Shown here: positions 16,605 through 25,268 of the stretch, piece by piece
How the letters are laid out: each line of letters starts with the position of its first letter
How positions within the stretch are numbered: the first letter of the stretch is position 1
From: Teichococcus rhizosphaerae
GTDB lineage: Bacteria; Pseudomonadota; Alphaproteobacteria; Acetobacterales; Acetobacteraceae
Assembly (NCBI RefSeq): GCF_002631185.1
Contig: NZ_PDNU01000004.1
Location: forward strand, 89,841 to 153,840
DNA: 64,000 bases
Direction of reading: 5' to 3'
The notes under the pieces: model-generated
The model's input: the letters and a program-made list of their open reading frames with translations, nothing else
Database searches by the model: none
Told to the model about the DNA's origin: nothing
Position numbers and translations under genes: made by a program

Positions 16605-17851
16605 CCCAGCCGGTAGAACAGCACGGCGAACAGGCCGTCCAGCACCACGGTGGCGACGATGCCGCCGACCACCGCCTGGGTGGCGGCATCCCCCACCGCG
16701 CGCGGGCCGCGCCCGGCGCCGAGCCCCGCGCGGCAGCCGATGCCGGCGATGACGAGGCCGAACACCGCCGCCTTGAACAGCCCGCCCAGCAGCGAGCCCA
16801 GTGTGAGCCACTCGGAAAGCTGGTTCAGCACCAGGGCCGCGGGGAAGCCCAGCGTGCCCATCACCACCCCCATGCCGAACAGCCCGGTGAGGTTCACCAG
16901 CAGCGCCAGCACCGGCATCACCAGCAGCGCCGCCGCCAGCCGCGGCAGCACCAGCATGCTGACGGGGTCCACCCCCATGATCCGCAGCGCGTCCACCTCC
17001 TCGTTCACCGTCATGGTGCCAAGCTCGGCCGCATAGGCCGAGCCGGTGCGGCCGGCGACGATGATGGCGGCGATCAGCGGCCCCAGCTCGCGGATCAGCG
17101 AGATGCCGACCAGAGGCGGGATGAAGATCTCGGCGCCGAACTGCCGCATCGGGATGGAGGACTGGAAGGCCAGGATGACGCCGATCAGCGTGCCCAGCAG
17201 GATCGCCAGCGGAAAGGCGCGCAGCCCGGCCTCGTCCAAGTGGCGCATCAGGTCGGCCAGGCGCAGGCGGCGGGGCTGCGGCACCACGGCCAGCCCCATC
17301 AGCACCGTCTCGCCGAGGAAGCCCGTGGAGGCGCGAAGGCGGCGCAGCCCGCCCACCGCCCAGGCGCCGACGCGGCCCACAAAAGGCAGCGGCCTGGGCG
17401 CTGCGGCCGGGCGCGGTGCCTCCAGCGCGGCCCGCGCCCGCTGAAGCACGGCGGCGACCGGCGGGCTGGCGCCCTCCACCCGCACGCCCTCCACCCGCAC
17501 GCCCTCCGCCCGCACGCCTTCCGCCCCGGCACCCCCGCCTTTCCTGCCGGCCGCCGCCTCAGCGGCTCCGCCAGCGCCTGTCCCAGCGGCTCCGCCGCCC
17601 ATCCCTTCAGCGGCTCCGCCGCCCATTCCTTCAGCGGCTCCGCCGCCGGCCACCGCCGCGCCGCGCAGCACCAGGGCGGCGCCCGTGGTGTCGAGCGCGG
17701 TGACGCCGGACAGGTCGAGCCGGCGGGCACCGCGCGCGGCCTTGAGCAGCGGCTCCCAGAGCCTTCCCACCTGCCGCGTCGTGAGCGGCCCGTGCAGCCG
17801 CAGCGTGTCGCCCTGACGGTCGAAGCCCGCCTGTTCTGCCTGGTCCGTCAT
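16598..17851 (-). CDS. mlaE: STAS-MlaE fusion, lipid ABC transporter permease
   Basis: The 417-residue protein joins an N-terminal STAS-like domain (about 1-80: GDTLRLHGPLTTRQVGRLW, then RRLDLSGVTALDTTGA) to a C-terminal MlaE permease (about 160-417) with five to six membrane helices. The permease has the conserved coupling segment NEEVDALRIMGVDPVSML and RELGPLIAAIIVAGRTGSA. In E. coli the STAS protein is a separate subunit (MlaB), whereas fused versions are common in Alphaproteobacteria. The linker (about 85-150) is a low-complexity Gly/Ala/Glu/Val/Arg repeat. The ATG at 17851 is preferred; the open frame upstream overlaps the amine oxidase gene. Confidence 0.9.
   Translation of the reverse strand: MTDQAEQAGFDRQGDTLRLHGPLTTRQVGRLWEPLLKAARGARRLDLSGVTALDTTGAALVLRGAAVAGGGAAEGMGGGAAEGMGGGAAGTGAGGAAEAAAGRKGGGAGAEGVRAEGVRVEGVRVEGASPPVAAVLQRARAALEAPRPAAAPRPLPFVGRVGAWAVGGLRRLRASTGFLGETVLMGLAVVPQPRRLRLADLMRHLDEAGLRAFPLAILLGTLIGVILAFQSSIPMRQFGAEIFIPPLVGISLIRELGPLIAAIIVAGRTGSAYAAELGTMTVNEEVDALRIMGVDPVSMLVLPRLAAALLVMPVLALLVNLTGLFGMGVVMGTLGFPAALVLNQLSEWLTLGSLLGGLFKAAVFGLVIAGIGCRAGLGAGRGPRAVGDAATQAVVGGIVATVVLDGLFAVLFYRLGW
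17471..17530. repeat. 15-base tandem repeat in the mlaE linker
   Basis: Four head-to-tail copies of GCCCTCCACCCGCAC: two exact at 17471-17500, one with a single change at 17501-17515, and one more degenerate at 17516-17530. They encode repeated R-V-E-G-V/R-A-E-G-V units between the STAS and permease domains. Confidence 0.9.
17561..17655. repeat. 24-base tandem repeat in the mlaE linker
   Basis: About four copies of a 24-base unit that begins AGCGGCTCCGCCGCC: a diverged copy at 17561-17584, two near-identical ones at 17585-17608 and 17609-17632, and a partial copy after that. They encode repeats of the type AAEGMGGG in the MlaE linker. The unit is in frame. Confidence 0.88.
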
Positions 17852-17897
17852 GCGGTGCAGCAAATAGGCGAGCGGGAGCGGAATTTTAAGGCCTTCC

Positions 17898-19181
17898 TCA
17901 CGCGGGCATCTCCCGCTCCATCCCTTCGAGGCTGTCCAGCGCGGCGCGCGCCGCCCATTCGCCGCTTTCCCAAGCGCCCCCCACCGTGGCGGCGAGGCGC
18001 GGGTGGCAGGCCTCGCCGGCGAAGCAGAGGCGGCCGCCCGCCAGCGGCTCGCCGAGCACGCGCCGCGCCGAGGCCCGGCCGGGGCGGGCATGGGAATAGG
18101 CGCCGCGCGCGAAGGGATCGTTGCCCCAGTCGCTGGCGAGCATGGGCATGCCGGCCAGCGCCGCGCCAGCACGCGCGCCGAAGGCATGGCGCAGCTCGGC
18201 GCGGGCCAGCGCCTCCAGGGCGCGCGGCCCCTCGCGGCTGGCCTCCCAGGCGGCGGGGCCGCCGAGGAAGCCCATCAGGTGGTCATGCCCGAAAGGCCAG
18301 GCGATGAAGCTCATCGCCGCCTCGTCCTCCGTTTCCACCCGCCGCTCCAGCCCGGTGAAGGGGGCGAGACCCAGGCGGTCCTCCCCCGCCGCGCGCAGGC
18401 CGACCTTGTTCAGCAGGCCGAGCGGCAGGTCATGCGCCGCCTGCCCGGTCCGGTGCGGCAGGGGCGGGTCGAAGCGCGGCGCGCCGGCGGCGATCAGGGA
18501 AGTGGGAATGGTGACGATGGCGGCGCGGGCGGCGACGCGGCCGAAGGCGCCCTCCGCCACCACCCCCGGCCCGCCCCAGCGCAGCCGCTCCACCACCGCG
18601 CCATAGGCGATGGGCAGGCCGGCGGCGAAGCCGGACAGGAAGCTCCCCAGCCCCTGCGGCAGCAGCCAGTTCGGCGCATCGAGCTGGGTATCGAGGAAGT
18701 CCCGCAGGTCCATCTCCGCCAGCCGCGCGGCGCAGATCACCGGGCCTTCCCAATGCGCCACCGTGGCATCCCAGGCGCCGCCGCGCGGAGCGAAGTCGGC
18801 GGCCGAGGCATCGGGTGGCGCGTCGGCCAGGGCGGCGCGGAGCCGGGCGTGGAAGGCGGCGTAGGTGGCGTCATAGGCGGCCGTCTCCGCCTCGCTCGCC
18901 GGGCGGCGGGCGATCAGGCAGAGGGAATGGCGCACCGCGTCGTGGTCGAAGGGCGCGGCGCCGCCGGCGAGCGGCGCCAGCGGGTTGTCATGCGCCTGGT
19001 GCAGCCAGGTGGCGCCCAGGTCGAAGGGGGCGCCCAGCGTGGCGGCGTCGGTCCAGGCGCGGCCGCCGGGCCGGCCGCGCGCCTCCAGCACCTGCACGCT
19101 CCGCCCGGCGGCCATGGCGGCGCGCGCCGCGGCGAGGCCGGCGGCGCCGGCCCCCACCACCAGGATGTCGGGATCGGCCAT
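17898..19181 (-). CDS. flavin amine oxidase-family FAD oxidoreductase
   Basis: The 427-residue protein starts with a Rossmann FAD-binding motif (ILVVGAGAAGLAAARAA, residues 5-21, then VLEARGRPGGRAW), as in monoamine oxidases, polyamine oxidases and phytoene desaturase relatives. The C-terminal FAD motif is also there (GGRLCFAGEACHPRLAATVGGAWESG, ~395-415, with the Gly-Ala-Trp-Glu-Ser-Gly of amine oxidases). Substrate is unknown. No signal peptide was seen, so it should be cytoplasmic. It is preceded by yccF at a gap of 11 bases and followed by mlaE after 46 bases, all on one strand, so these genes may share a transcript. Confidence 0.88.
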   Translation of the reverse strand: MADPDILVVGAGAAGLAAARAAMAAGRSVQVLEARGRPGGRAWTDAATLGAPFDLGATWLHQAHDNPLAPLAGGAAPFDHDAVRHSLCLIARRPASEAETAAYDATYAAFHARLRAALADAPPDASAADFAPRGGAWDATVAHWEGPVICAARLAEMDLRDFLDTQLDAPNWLLPQGLGSFLSGFAAGLPIAYGAVVERLRWGGPGVVAEGAFGRVAARAAIVTIPTSLIAAGAPRFDPPLPHRTGQAAHDLPLGLLNKVGLRAAGEDRLGLAPFTGLERRVETEDEAAMSFIAWPFGHDHLMGFLGGPAAWEASREGPRALEALARAELRHAFGARAGAALAGMPMLASDWGNDPFARGAYSHARPGRASARRVLGEPLAGGRLCFAGEACHPRLAATVGGAWESGEWAARAALDSLEGMEREMPA

Positions 19182-19192
19182 GGGAGGCGTGC

Positions 19193-19666
19193 TCAGCCGC
19201 CGCGCATCCGGCCCCAGGCGGCGCGGCCACGGCCGAGCGAGATGGCATCGGCCACCTCGTTCGGCACCACGCGCTTGCCCACCGGGAAGATGGCGGCACC
19301 CGCCAGCTTCAGATGCGCCCAGGCCAGCGGCAGGCCGATGATGGTGACCGCCATCGCCGCCGCCAGCGTCAGGTGCGAGATGCACAGCCAGATGCCGGCC
19401 AGCAGGAACCAGACGAGGTTGGCCAGCAGCCCGAGCGGCCCGGTGCCGATGGAGCCGACGCCGGTCAGGTCCTCGCGCGAGACGAGGCTGCGGCCGAAGG
19501 GGAGGAAGCTGTAGCTCGCCATGGTCACGCAGGCGCGGGCCCAGGGAATGCCGATGATGGTGACGGTCATCAGCACCGCGGCCAGCAGCCACATCGCCGC
19601 CGTGACGAAGCCGAGGGCGAAGACGTTCCACAGGATGTTCAGCAGCAGCGCCAATTCGTTCTCCAT
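19193..19666 (-). CDS. YccF-family inner membrane protein (DUF307)
   Basis: The 157-residue protein contains two copies of the YccF domain, each two membrane helices: the first about 5-60 (LLLNILWNVFALG and VTIIGIPWARACV), the second about 78-125 (LLANLVWFLLAG and VTIIGLPLAWAH). The repeat of TIIGxP in both halves marks the family. Its function is unknown. The ATG at 19666 begins MENELALLLNILWN, which fits the family start; the upstream frame covers the promoter shared with the divergent molybdoenzyme. Confidence 0.88.
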   Translation of the reverse strand: MENELALLLNILWNVFALGFVTAAMWLLAAVLMTVTIIGIPWARACVTMASYSFLPFGRSLVSREDLTGVGSIGTGPLGLLANLVWFLLAGIWLCISHLTLAAAMAVTIIGLPLAWAHLKLAGAAIFPVGKRVVPNEVADAISLGRGRAAWGRMRGG

Positions 19667-19805
19667 CGGGTTCCCGCTGCGGCAATGCCGGGCGGAGGCG
19701 CCGGGTTGCCCCACCCCGGAAGCGGGGTGACAGGCCGGGCCGGCGGTCGCACACTGGCCTCCATATGGGGTCGGTCCAGGGCGATCGCAGCGGAGGAAGC
19801 AGGAG

Positions 19806-22121
19806 ATGGCGGAACAGGATGCCAGGATGCGGCCGCACGCCGCGCATTGGGGCGCCTTCCAGGCCGGCTGGAAGGACGGCGCGCTGGTGGTCGAGCCGCA
19901 TCCGGCGGATCCCGACCCCTCGCCGATCTTACAAAATTTCCCAGACGCGCTGCGCCACAGGGCGCGCATCACCCAGCCCATGGTGCGGCGCGGCTGGCTG
20001 GAGCGCGGCCCCGGCCCGAGCGACGCGCGCGGGCGGGACGCGTTCGTCCCCGTCTCCTGGGAGCGGGCGCTGGCGCTGCTGGCGGGCGAGCTGGCCCGGG
20101 TGCGGGACGCGCACGGCCCGCAGGCGGTGTTCGGCGGCTCCTATGGCTGGGCCAGCGCCGGGCGCTTCCACCATGCGCAGAGCCAGATCCACCGTTTCCT
20201 CAACATCGCGCTCGGCGGCTATGTGCGGTCGGTGAACAGCTACAGCGCCGGCGCCTCGGCGGTGATCATCCCGCACATCCTGGGGCCGTTCGAGGCCGTC
20301 ACGCGCCGCAACGTCACCTGGGAGCAGGTCGTGGAGCACACCGGGCTGGTGCTCTCCTTCGGCGGCATGGCGGTGAAGAACAGCGCGGTGGCCAGCGGCG
20401 GCGTCAGCCGGCATGTCGAGCGCGGCGCGATGGCCGCCGCCGCCGCGCGCGGTGCCCGCTTCGTGCTGATCGGCCCGCTGAGGGACGACCTGCCGGAGGA
20501 GGCGGGCGCCGAGTGGCTGCCCATCACCCCCGGCACCGACACGGCGCTGATGCTGGGCATGGCGCACACCCTGCTGGCCGAGGGGCTGCACGACACCGCC
20601 TTCCTGGCCACCCACTGCACCGGCTGGGAGCGCTTCGCCCCCTACCTGACCGGCGCCGCCGACGGCCAGCCGAAGGACGCCGCCTGGGCCAGCGCGATCT
20701 GCGGCGTGCCGGCGGAGAGCATCCGCCAGCTGGCGCGGGACGCCGCGGCCAGCCGCACGCTGATCAGCATGGCCCATTCCCTCCAGCGCGCCGAGCATGG
20801 CGAGCAGCCGGTGTGGATGGGCGCGGTGCTGGCGGCCATGCTGGGGCAGATCGGCCTGCCCGGCGGCGGCTACAACTACGCGCTCGGCGCCATCGCCCAT
20901 TACGGCAAGCGCGCCAACGCCGTGCCGATCGCCAGCCTGCCGCAGGGGAAGAACGGGGTGCGGGACTTCATCCCCGTCGCCCGCGTCAGCGACATGCTGC
21001 TGAACCCCGGTGCGCCCTTCGACTACAACGGCCAGCGCCTCGCCTATCCCGGCATCCGGCTGGTCTACTGGGCGGGCGGCAACCCGTTCCACCACCACCA
21101 GGACCTCAACCGCCTGCGCCGCGCCTTCGCCGGCATCGACACGCTGGTGGTGCATGAGAGCGCCTGGACCGCCACCGCCAAGCACGCTGACATCGTGCTG
21201 CCCGCCACCATGTCGCTGGAGCGGGAGGACATCGCCGGCTCGCCCAACGACCCGCTGCTGGTGGCCATGCACAAGCTGGCCGAACCTGTGGGCGAGGCGC
21301 GGGACGACTACGCCATCTTCGCCGGCCTCGCCGCGCGGCTGGGCTGCGAGGCGGCCTTCACCGAGGGGCGGGACGCGCGGGGCTGGCTGCGCCACCTCTA
21401 CGAGCAGACCCGCGAGGCCATGGCCGCCCGCGGCGAGCCGGCGCCGGATTTCGAGGAATTCTGGCGGGTGGGCGAGCTGGCCCTGCCCCAGGCGCCGGAC
21501 GATGGCGGCATCCTGCGCGCCTTCCGCGAGGACCCGGCGGCCAACCCGCTGCCGACGCCGAGCGGGCGGATCGAGATCTTCTCCGAGACCATCGCGGGCT
21601 TCGGCTATGCCGACTGCCCCGGCCACCCCGCCTGGCTCGCCCCCACCGATGTGCCGGCCGCAGGCAGCCCGCTCTGGCTGGTGGCCAACCAGCCGGCCAC
21701 GCGCCTGCACAGCCAGCTCGACTTCGGCGGCACCAGCGCCGGCGCCAAGCGGCGCGGGCGGGAGGTGATGCGCATCCACCCCAAGGACGCCGCCGCGCGC
21801 GGCATCGCCGAGGGCGACATCGTGCGGCTGCACAACGCGCGCGGTGCCTGCCTCGCCGCCGCCTCGCTGAGCGACGCCGTCATGCCGGGCGTGGTGCAGC
21901 TCGCCACCGGCGCCTGGTACGACCCGGCGGACCCGGCGGAGGACAACCCGCTCTGCGTCCACGGCAACCCGAACGTGCTGACGCGCGATGCCGGCACCTC
22001 CAGCCTGGCGCAGGGCTGCACGGGGCAGCTCACCACGCTGGAGGTGGAGAGGTTCGCCGGCAACCTGCCGCCGGTGCGGGCCTGGGACCCGCCGGGGGCG
22101 GAGGCGCTGGCGGCGGAATAG
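19806..22121 (+). CDS. molybdopterin-dependent oxidoreductase, biotin sulfoxide/TMAO reductase type
   Basis: The 771-residue protein belongs to the DMSO reductase family, in the BisC/TorA/DorA group. The Mo-ligating Ser is S117 in SYGWASAGRFHHAQSQ. Conserved blocks for the two MGD cofactors follow (ITPGTDTALMLGMAHTLL; GGNPFHHHQDLNRLRRA; and the C-terminal NQPATRLHSQLD to CTGQLTTLEVE domain). There is no Tat signal, so it should act in the cytoplasm like BisC, which repairs biotin and methionine sulfoxides, rather than in respiration. No iron-sulfur Cys cluster motif occurs at the N-terminus, as expected for this group. No TorD-like chaperone or membrane partner is adjacent. RBS: GGAGGAAGCAGGAG. 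Confidence 0.88.
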   Translation: MAEQDARMRPHAAHWGAFQAGWKDGALVVEPHPADPDPSPILQNFPDALRHRARITQPMVRRGWLERGPGPSDARGRDAFVPVSWERALALLAGELARVRDAHGPQAVFGGSYGWASAGRFHHAQSQIHRFLNIALGGYVRSVNSYSAGASAVIIPHILGPFEAVTRRNVTWEQVVEHTGLVLSFGGMAVKNSAVASGGVSRHVERGAMAAAAARGARFVLIGPLRDDLPEEAGAEWLPITPGTDTALMLGMAHTLLAEGLHDTAFLATHCTGWERFAPYLTGAADGQPKDAAWASAICGVPAESIRQLARDAAASRTLISMAHSLQRAEHGEQPVWMGAVLAAMLGQIGLPGGGYNYALGAIAHYGKRANAVPIASLPQGKNGVRDFIPVARVSDMLLNPGAPFDYNGQRLAYPGIRLVYWAGGNPFHHHQDLNRLRRAFAGIDTLVVHESAWTATAKHADIVLPATMSLEREDIAGSPNDPLLVAMHKLAEPVGEARDDYAIFAGLAARLGCEAAFTEGRDARGWLRHLYEQTREAMAARGEPAPDFEEFWRVGELALPQAPDDGGILRAFREDPAANPLPTPSGRIEIFSETIAGFGYADCPGHPAWLAPTDVPAAGSPLWLVANQPATRLHSQLDFGGTSAGAKRRGREVMRIHPKDAAARGIAEGDIVRLHNARGACLAAASLSDAVMPGVVQLATGAWYDPADPAEDNPLCVHGNPNVLTRDAGTSSLAQGCTGQLTTLEVERFAGNLPPVRAWDPPGAEALAAE

Positions 22122-22190
22122 GAGCAAGGAAGGGGGTAAGGATCCCCGGCCGGCCCCCGCCCCTTTGCCAGCGGTTCGGGGCCGGCGCTC

Positions 22191-23363
22191 TCAGGGGCGG
22201 TGGATGTCGTGCACCTGGATGCCGCTGCCGGGCTCGGGCATGGCCAGCCACTGGCCGTGCTGCAGCGTGGCGCGGGTGTCCTCCAGGCCGCTCTGCCAGT
22301 GGGCGTGCATGGTGGCGGTGGAGAACTCGTAGTCCTTGGCCTGCCCCTCATGGGCCTGCTGCTGGTAGATCAGCTGCAGGATCACCACCTCCGGCATCCG
22401 CTCCAGCCGCTGCTTCAGGGCGCGCTGGCCGGCATCCAGCCGCTCCGGCGGCACCAGCTCCAGGGCGCGCCTCAGCTCCATCTCCAGGTCGCGGAACTTG
22501 CGGTAGGCATCGGTCACCAGCCGGGTGCGGCTGCTGTAGCGGATGTCCTTCTCGCGCGACATCACGGCGGGCATGGACCGCGGCACCATCCCCCGCGCGC
22601 TGAACAGGTCCACCTGGAAGGCCAGGGTGTTGCGCCCCTCCAGGTTCTCCAGCAGGTGTTGCAGCGGCGTGTTGGAGACGAGGCCGCCATCCCAGAACCA
22701 GTCCGTGCCCACCTGCACCATGGGCAGGGCGGGCGGCAGCGCGCCGGAGGCCATGATGTGCGCCTCGGTGATGCGCATCCGGCCGCTGTCGAAGAAGGCG
22801 AAGTTGCCGCTGGCCACGTTCACCGCCCCCACCGAGAAGCGGGTGGCGCCGTCGTTCAGCAGGTCGAAGTCCACCAGCGCGCGCAGCGTCTCGCGCAGGG
22901 GCGCGCTGTCGTAGAAGGCGGTGGCGGTGCGCGCGCCCGGCAGGGAGAACCAGGGGTTCGGGTGGTTGGGCGTGAAGAAGCCGGGCTGGCCCTGCAGCAT
23001 GGTCAGCGCCGCCGAGGCCTCGTGCCGCCACTGGCGGAACAGGTCGCCATCCGGCAGCGCCAGCGGCCAGATGCGGTCGCTCGTCACCCGGTCCCAGAAG
23101 GCGCGCAGGGCGGCGACGCGCTTTCCCGGAGGGTTCCCGGCGATCAGCGCGCCGTTGATGGCGCCGATCGAGACGCCGGCGATCCAGTCCAGCGCCACGC
23201 CCGCCTCGTCGAGCGCCTCATAGACGCCCGCCTGGTAGGCGCCGAGCGCGCCGCCGCCCTGAAGCACCAGGGCCACCCGCCGGCACCTCTCGGGCCGCCA
23301 CGGGTCGCCGGGGCGGAAGCCGTGCCGGTCCAGCCCGGAACGGGGCGGCTCTGCTGCATCCAT
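22191..23363 (-). CDS. patatin-like phospholipase with DUF3734-type C-terminus
   Basis: The 390-residue protein has the patatin catalytic dyad: the oxyanion loop LQGGGALGAYQAG, the nucleophile in GVSIGAINGA (~80-90), and the Asp in WDGGLVSN. Patatins are Ser-Asp acyl hydrolases acting on phospholipids or related esters. The C-terminal half (Arg/Glu-rich helices, ERMPEVVILQLIYQ and the ending TMHAHWQSGLEDTRATL) matches DUF3734, frequently attached to patatins in proteobacteria. The ATG at 23363 follows a strong GGAGGAG site. It lies downstream of a Bug gene on the same strand with a 114-base gap. Confidence 0.9.
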   Translation of the reverse strand: MDAAEPPRSGLDRHGFRPGDPWRPERCRRVALVLQGGGALGAYQAGVYEALDEAGVALDWIAGVSIGAINGALIAGNPPGKRVAALRAFWDRVTSDRIWPLALPDGDLFRQWRHEASAALTMLQGQPGFFTPNHPNPWFSLPGARTATAFYDSAPLRETLRALVDFDLLNDGATRFSVGAVNVASGNFAFFDSGRMRITEAHIMASGALPPALPMVQVGTDWFWDGGLVSNTPLQHLLENLEGRNTLAFQVDLFSARGMVPRSMPAVMSREKDIRYSSRTRLVTDAYRKFRDLEMELRRALELVPPERLDAGQRALKQRLERMPEVVILQLIYQQQAHEGQAKDYEFSTATMHAHWQSGLEDTRATLQHGQWLAMPEPGSGIQVHDIHRP

Positions 23364-23477
23364 GGGGCTCTCCTCCGTCGCGGTCGCCCCACAGATGAGG
23401 GCCACCCGCGCCGCCGCCAAGCCCCAGCCGCGCCGGGCAGGCCGGCCAGGGCGAGGCCCGCGCGCGGGCGGCGCGGC

Positions 23478-24464
23478 TCAGAGCTTCAGGCCGAGCCGCT
23501 CGACCATCGCCTTCTCCTCGGCGTTCGTCTTCTGGGCGAAGGCGGCGTATTCCTCGGGGCCCATGTAGATCACCGGCATGTCGTAGCGGTCGAGGATGGC
23601 GACATGCTTGGGGTCGTTCACCGCCACGCGGAAGGCCTCGTCCAGCACCTTCACCACCGCCGGGTCCATGCCCTTCGGCCCCGCGACGCCATAGGGCGAG
23701 GTGGAGACGAGGTCGATGCCGCTCTCCTTCAGCGTCGGCGTGTCGGGGAAGCGCTTGGCGCGCGAGGGGCCCCAGGTGACGAGCAGCTTCGCCCGGCCGT
23801 CCCTCACCATCTCGGCCCAGCCGGAGCTGTCCACCAGCGCATGGGTCTGGCCGCTGAGCAGCGAGGTCAGGTTCTCGGCGAAGCCGCGGAAGGGCACGTG
23901 AATCCACTCCACCCCCTTCTGCCCGGCGATCTGCTCCATGGTGATGTGCAGCGAGGTGCCGACGCCCGGCGTGCCGTAGGTGTACTTGCCCGGATCCTTC
24001 TTCGAGGCGGCGATGAACTCGTCGAAGGTGTTCCAGGGCGCGTCGGCCCGGACCACCACGCCGAACAGGTAGCCGGTCAGCTGGCTGACCCAGGTGAAGT
24101 CCTTCATCGGGTCGAAGGGCGGGCGCGCCGCCATGTGCGGGTAGCGGAACACGCTGATCGGCATCTGGGACAGGGTGTAGCCGTCCGGCTTCTCGTTCAG
24201 CAGCGCCTGCGCGCCGAGGATACCGCCGGCGCCCGAGCGGTTCTCCACCACCACGGGCTGGCCGAGCTTGGCCGACGCGCTCTCGCACAGGGCACGCATC
24301 TGGATGTCCGTGGTGCCGCCCGCCCCCCAGGGCACGAGCATGCGGATGGGACGGCTGGGAAAGCCGGACTGCGCCAGGGCTGGGCGGGCGAGTGTGCCGG
24401 CGGCGCCGAGGGTGGCGCCAAGGGCGCCCAGGGACAGCGCCGCCCGACGGGTCAGTGTAGCCAT
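23478..24464 (-). CDS. Bug/TctC-type periplasmic solute-binding protein
   Basis: The 328-residue precursor begins with MATLTRRAALSLGALGATLG, where the twin Arg followed by a hydrophobic stretch suggests Tat export, with cleavage near ALAQS (about 32). Family motifs are clear: FPSRPIRMLVPWGAGG, QPVVVENRSGAGG and DGYTLSQMP. No TctA/TctB genes are near, so the ligand is unknown. GGAGGA precedes the ATG at 24464. It is divergent from the heme oxygenase/phytochrome operon across a 216-base region and may be cotranscribed with the patatin gene. Confidence 0.92.
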   Translation of the reverse strand: MATLTRRAALSLGALGATLGAAGTLARPALAQSGFPSRPIRMLVPWGAGGTTDIQMRALCESASAKLGQPVVVENRSGAGGILGAQALLNEKPDGYTLSQMPISVFRYPHMAARPPFDPMKDFTWVSQLTGYLFGVVVRADAPWNTFDEFIAASKKDPGKYTYGTPGVGTSLHITMEQIAGQKGVEWIHVPFRGFAENLTSLLSGQTHALVDSSGWAEMVRDGRAKLLVTWGPSRAKRFPDTPTLKESGIDLVSTSPYGVAGPKGMDPAVVKVLDEAFRVAVNDPKHVAILDRYDMPVIYMGPEEYAAFAQKTNAEEKAMVERLGLKL

Positions 24465-24680
24465 TCTTGATGTTCCTCCAGTCTTCTGCGCCATTTGTGG
24501 GGCGAGGCTTCGGGTGGTAACTTCCCAAAAATCCCCAGGGCAGGCAACTCCACCCCTCGGCACAGCGCGGAAATTCCTCAACCGTTGCGGCCCATCCCAC
24601 AGGGTTGATGCCCCGCATGGGCGAAGACAGCCTATAAGCGGGCGCACGGCCGGGGTGAGGCTTGGAGAAGCGACATCATC

Positions 24681-25268
24681 ATGTCCCACACGGACGATGC
24701 ATCCCGGCGCACCGGCCTGCGCTGGCATCTGCGGCGGGAAACCCACTCCCTGCACGAGGCCGCCGACGCGCTGGGCGGCGCGCACGACCTCGGCACCCTG
24801 GCCGGCTATCGCGGCTTCCTCCGCGCCCATGCCCGCGCCCTGCCGGCCCTGGAGGCGGCCTGCGACGCCGCCGGCCTCGCCACCCTGCTGCCGGACTGGC
24901 CCCGGCGCCGCCGCGCCGCCGCCCTGGCCGCCGACCTCGCGGCGCTGCGCGTGGCGCCGCCGCCCAGCCCCCCGCTGGCCTTCGCGGGGCTGGAAGAGGC
25001 GCTCGGCGCTGCCTATGTGCTGGAAGGCTCGCGCCTGGGCAACGCGCTGCTGCTGCGCGGCGTTGTGACGGAGGCGCGGGGCGCCGTGGCCTACCTGTCC
25101 CACGACCCGGGTGCCGGCGGCTGGCCGGCCTTTCTCGGCCTGCTGGAAAAGGCCCTTCCCGGCCCGGAGAACTGGCCCCAGGCGGCGCGTGGCGCGCGCC
25201 TGGCCTTCGAACACTTCCTGGCGGCGCTGCGTCGCGAAAGGACCGCCGAGCCGATGCTGCATGCGTGA
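24681..25268 (+). CDS. bphO: biliverdin-producing heme oxygenase
   Basis: BphO opens haem to biliverdin, the chromophore of bacteriophytochromes. The 195 residues fit the BphO subgroup. The proximal haem His is probably H25 in RRETHSLHEAAD, and the distal helix is represented by AAYVLEGSRLGNALL (about 110-124). The ATG at 24681 follows a GGAG site about 14 bases upstream. Its stop codon overlaps the phytochrome start by eight bases, so chromophore synthesis and receptor are translationally coupled, an arrangement known from other bacteria. Confidence 0.93.
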   Translation: MSHTDDASRRTGLRWHLRRETHSLHEAADALGGAHDLGTLAGYRGFLRAHARALPALEAACDAAGLATLLPDWPRRRRAAALAADLAALRVAPPPSPPLAFAGLEEALGAAYVLEGSRLGNALLLRGVVTEARGAVAYLSHDPGAGGWPAFLGLLEKALPGPENWPQAARGARLAFEHFLAALRRERTAEPMLHA

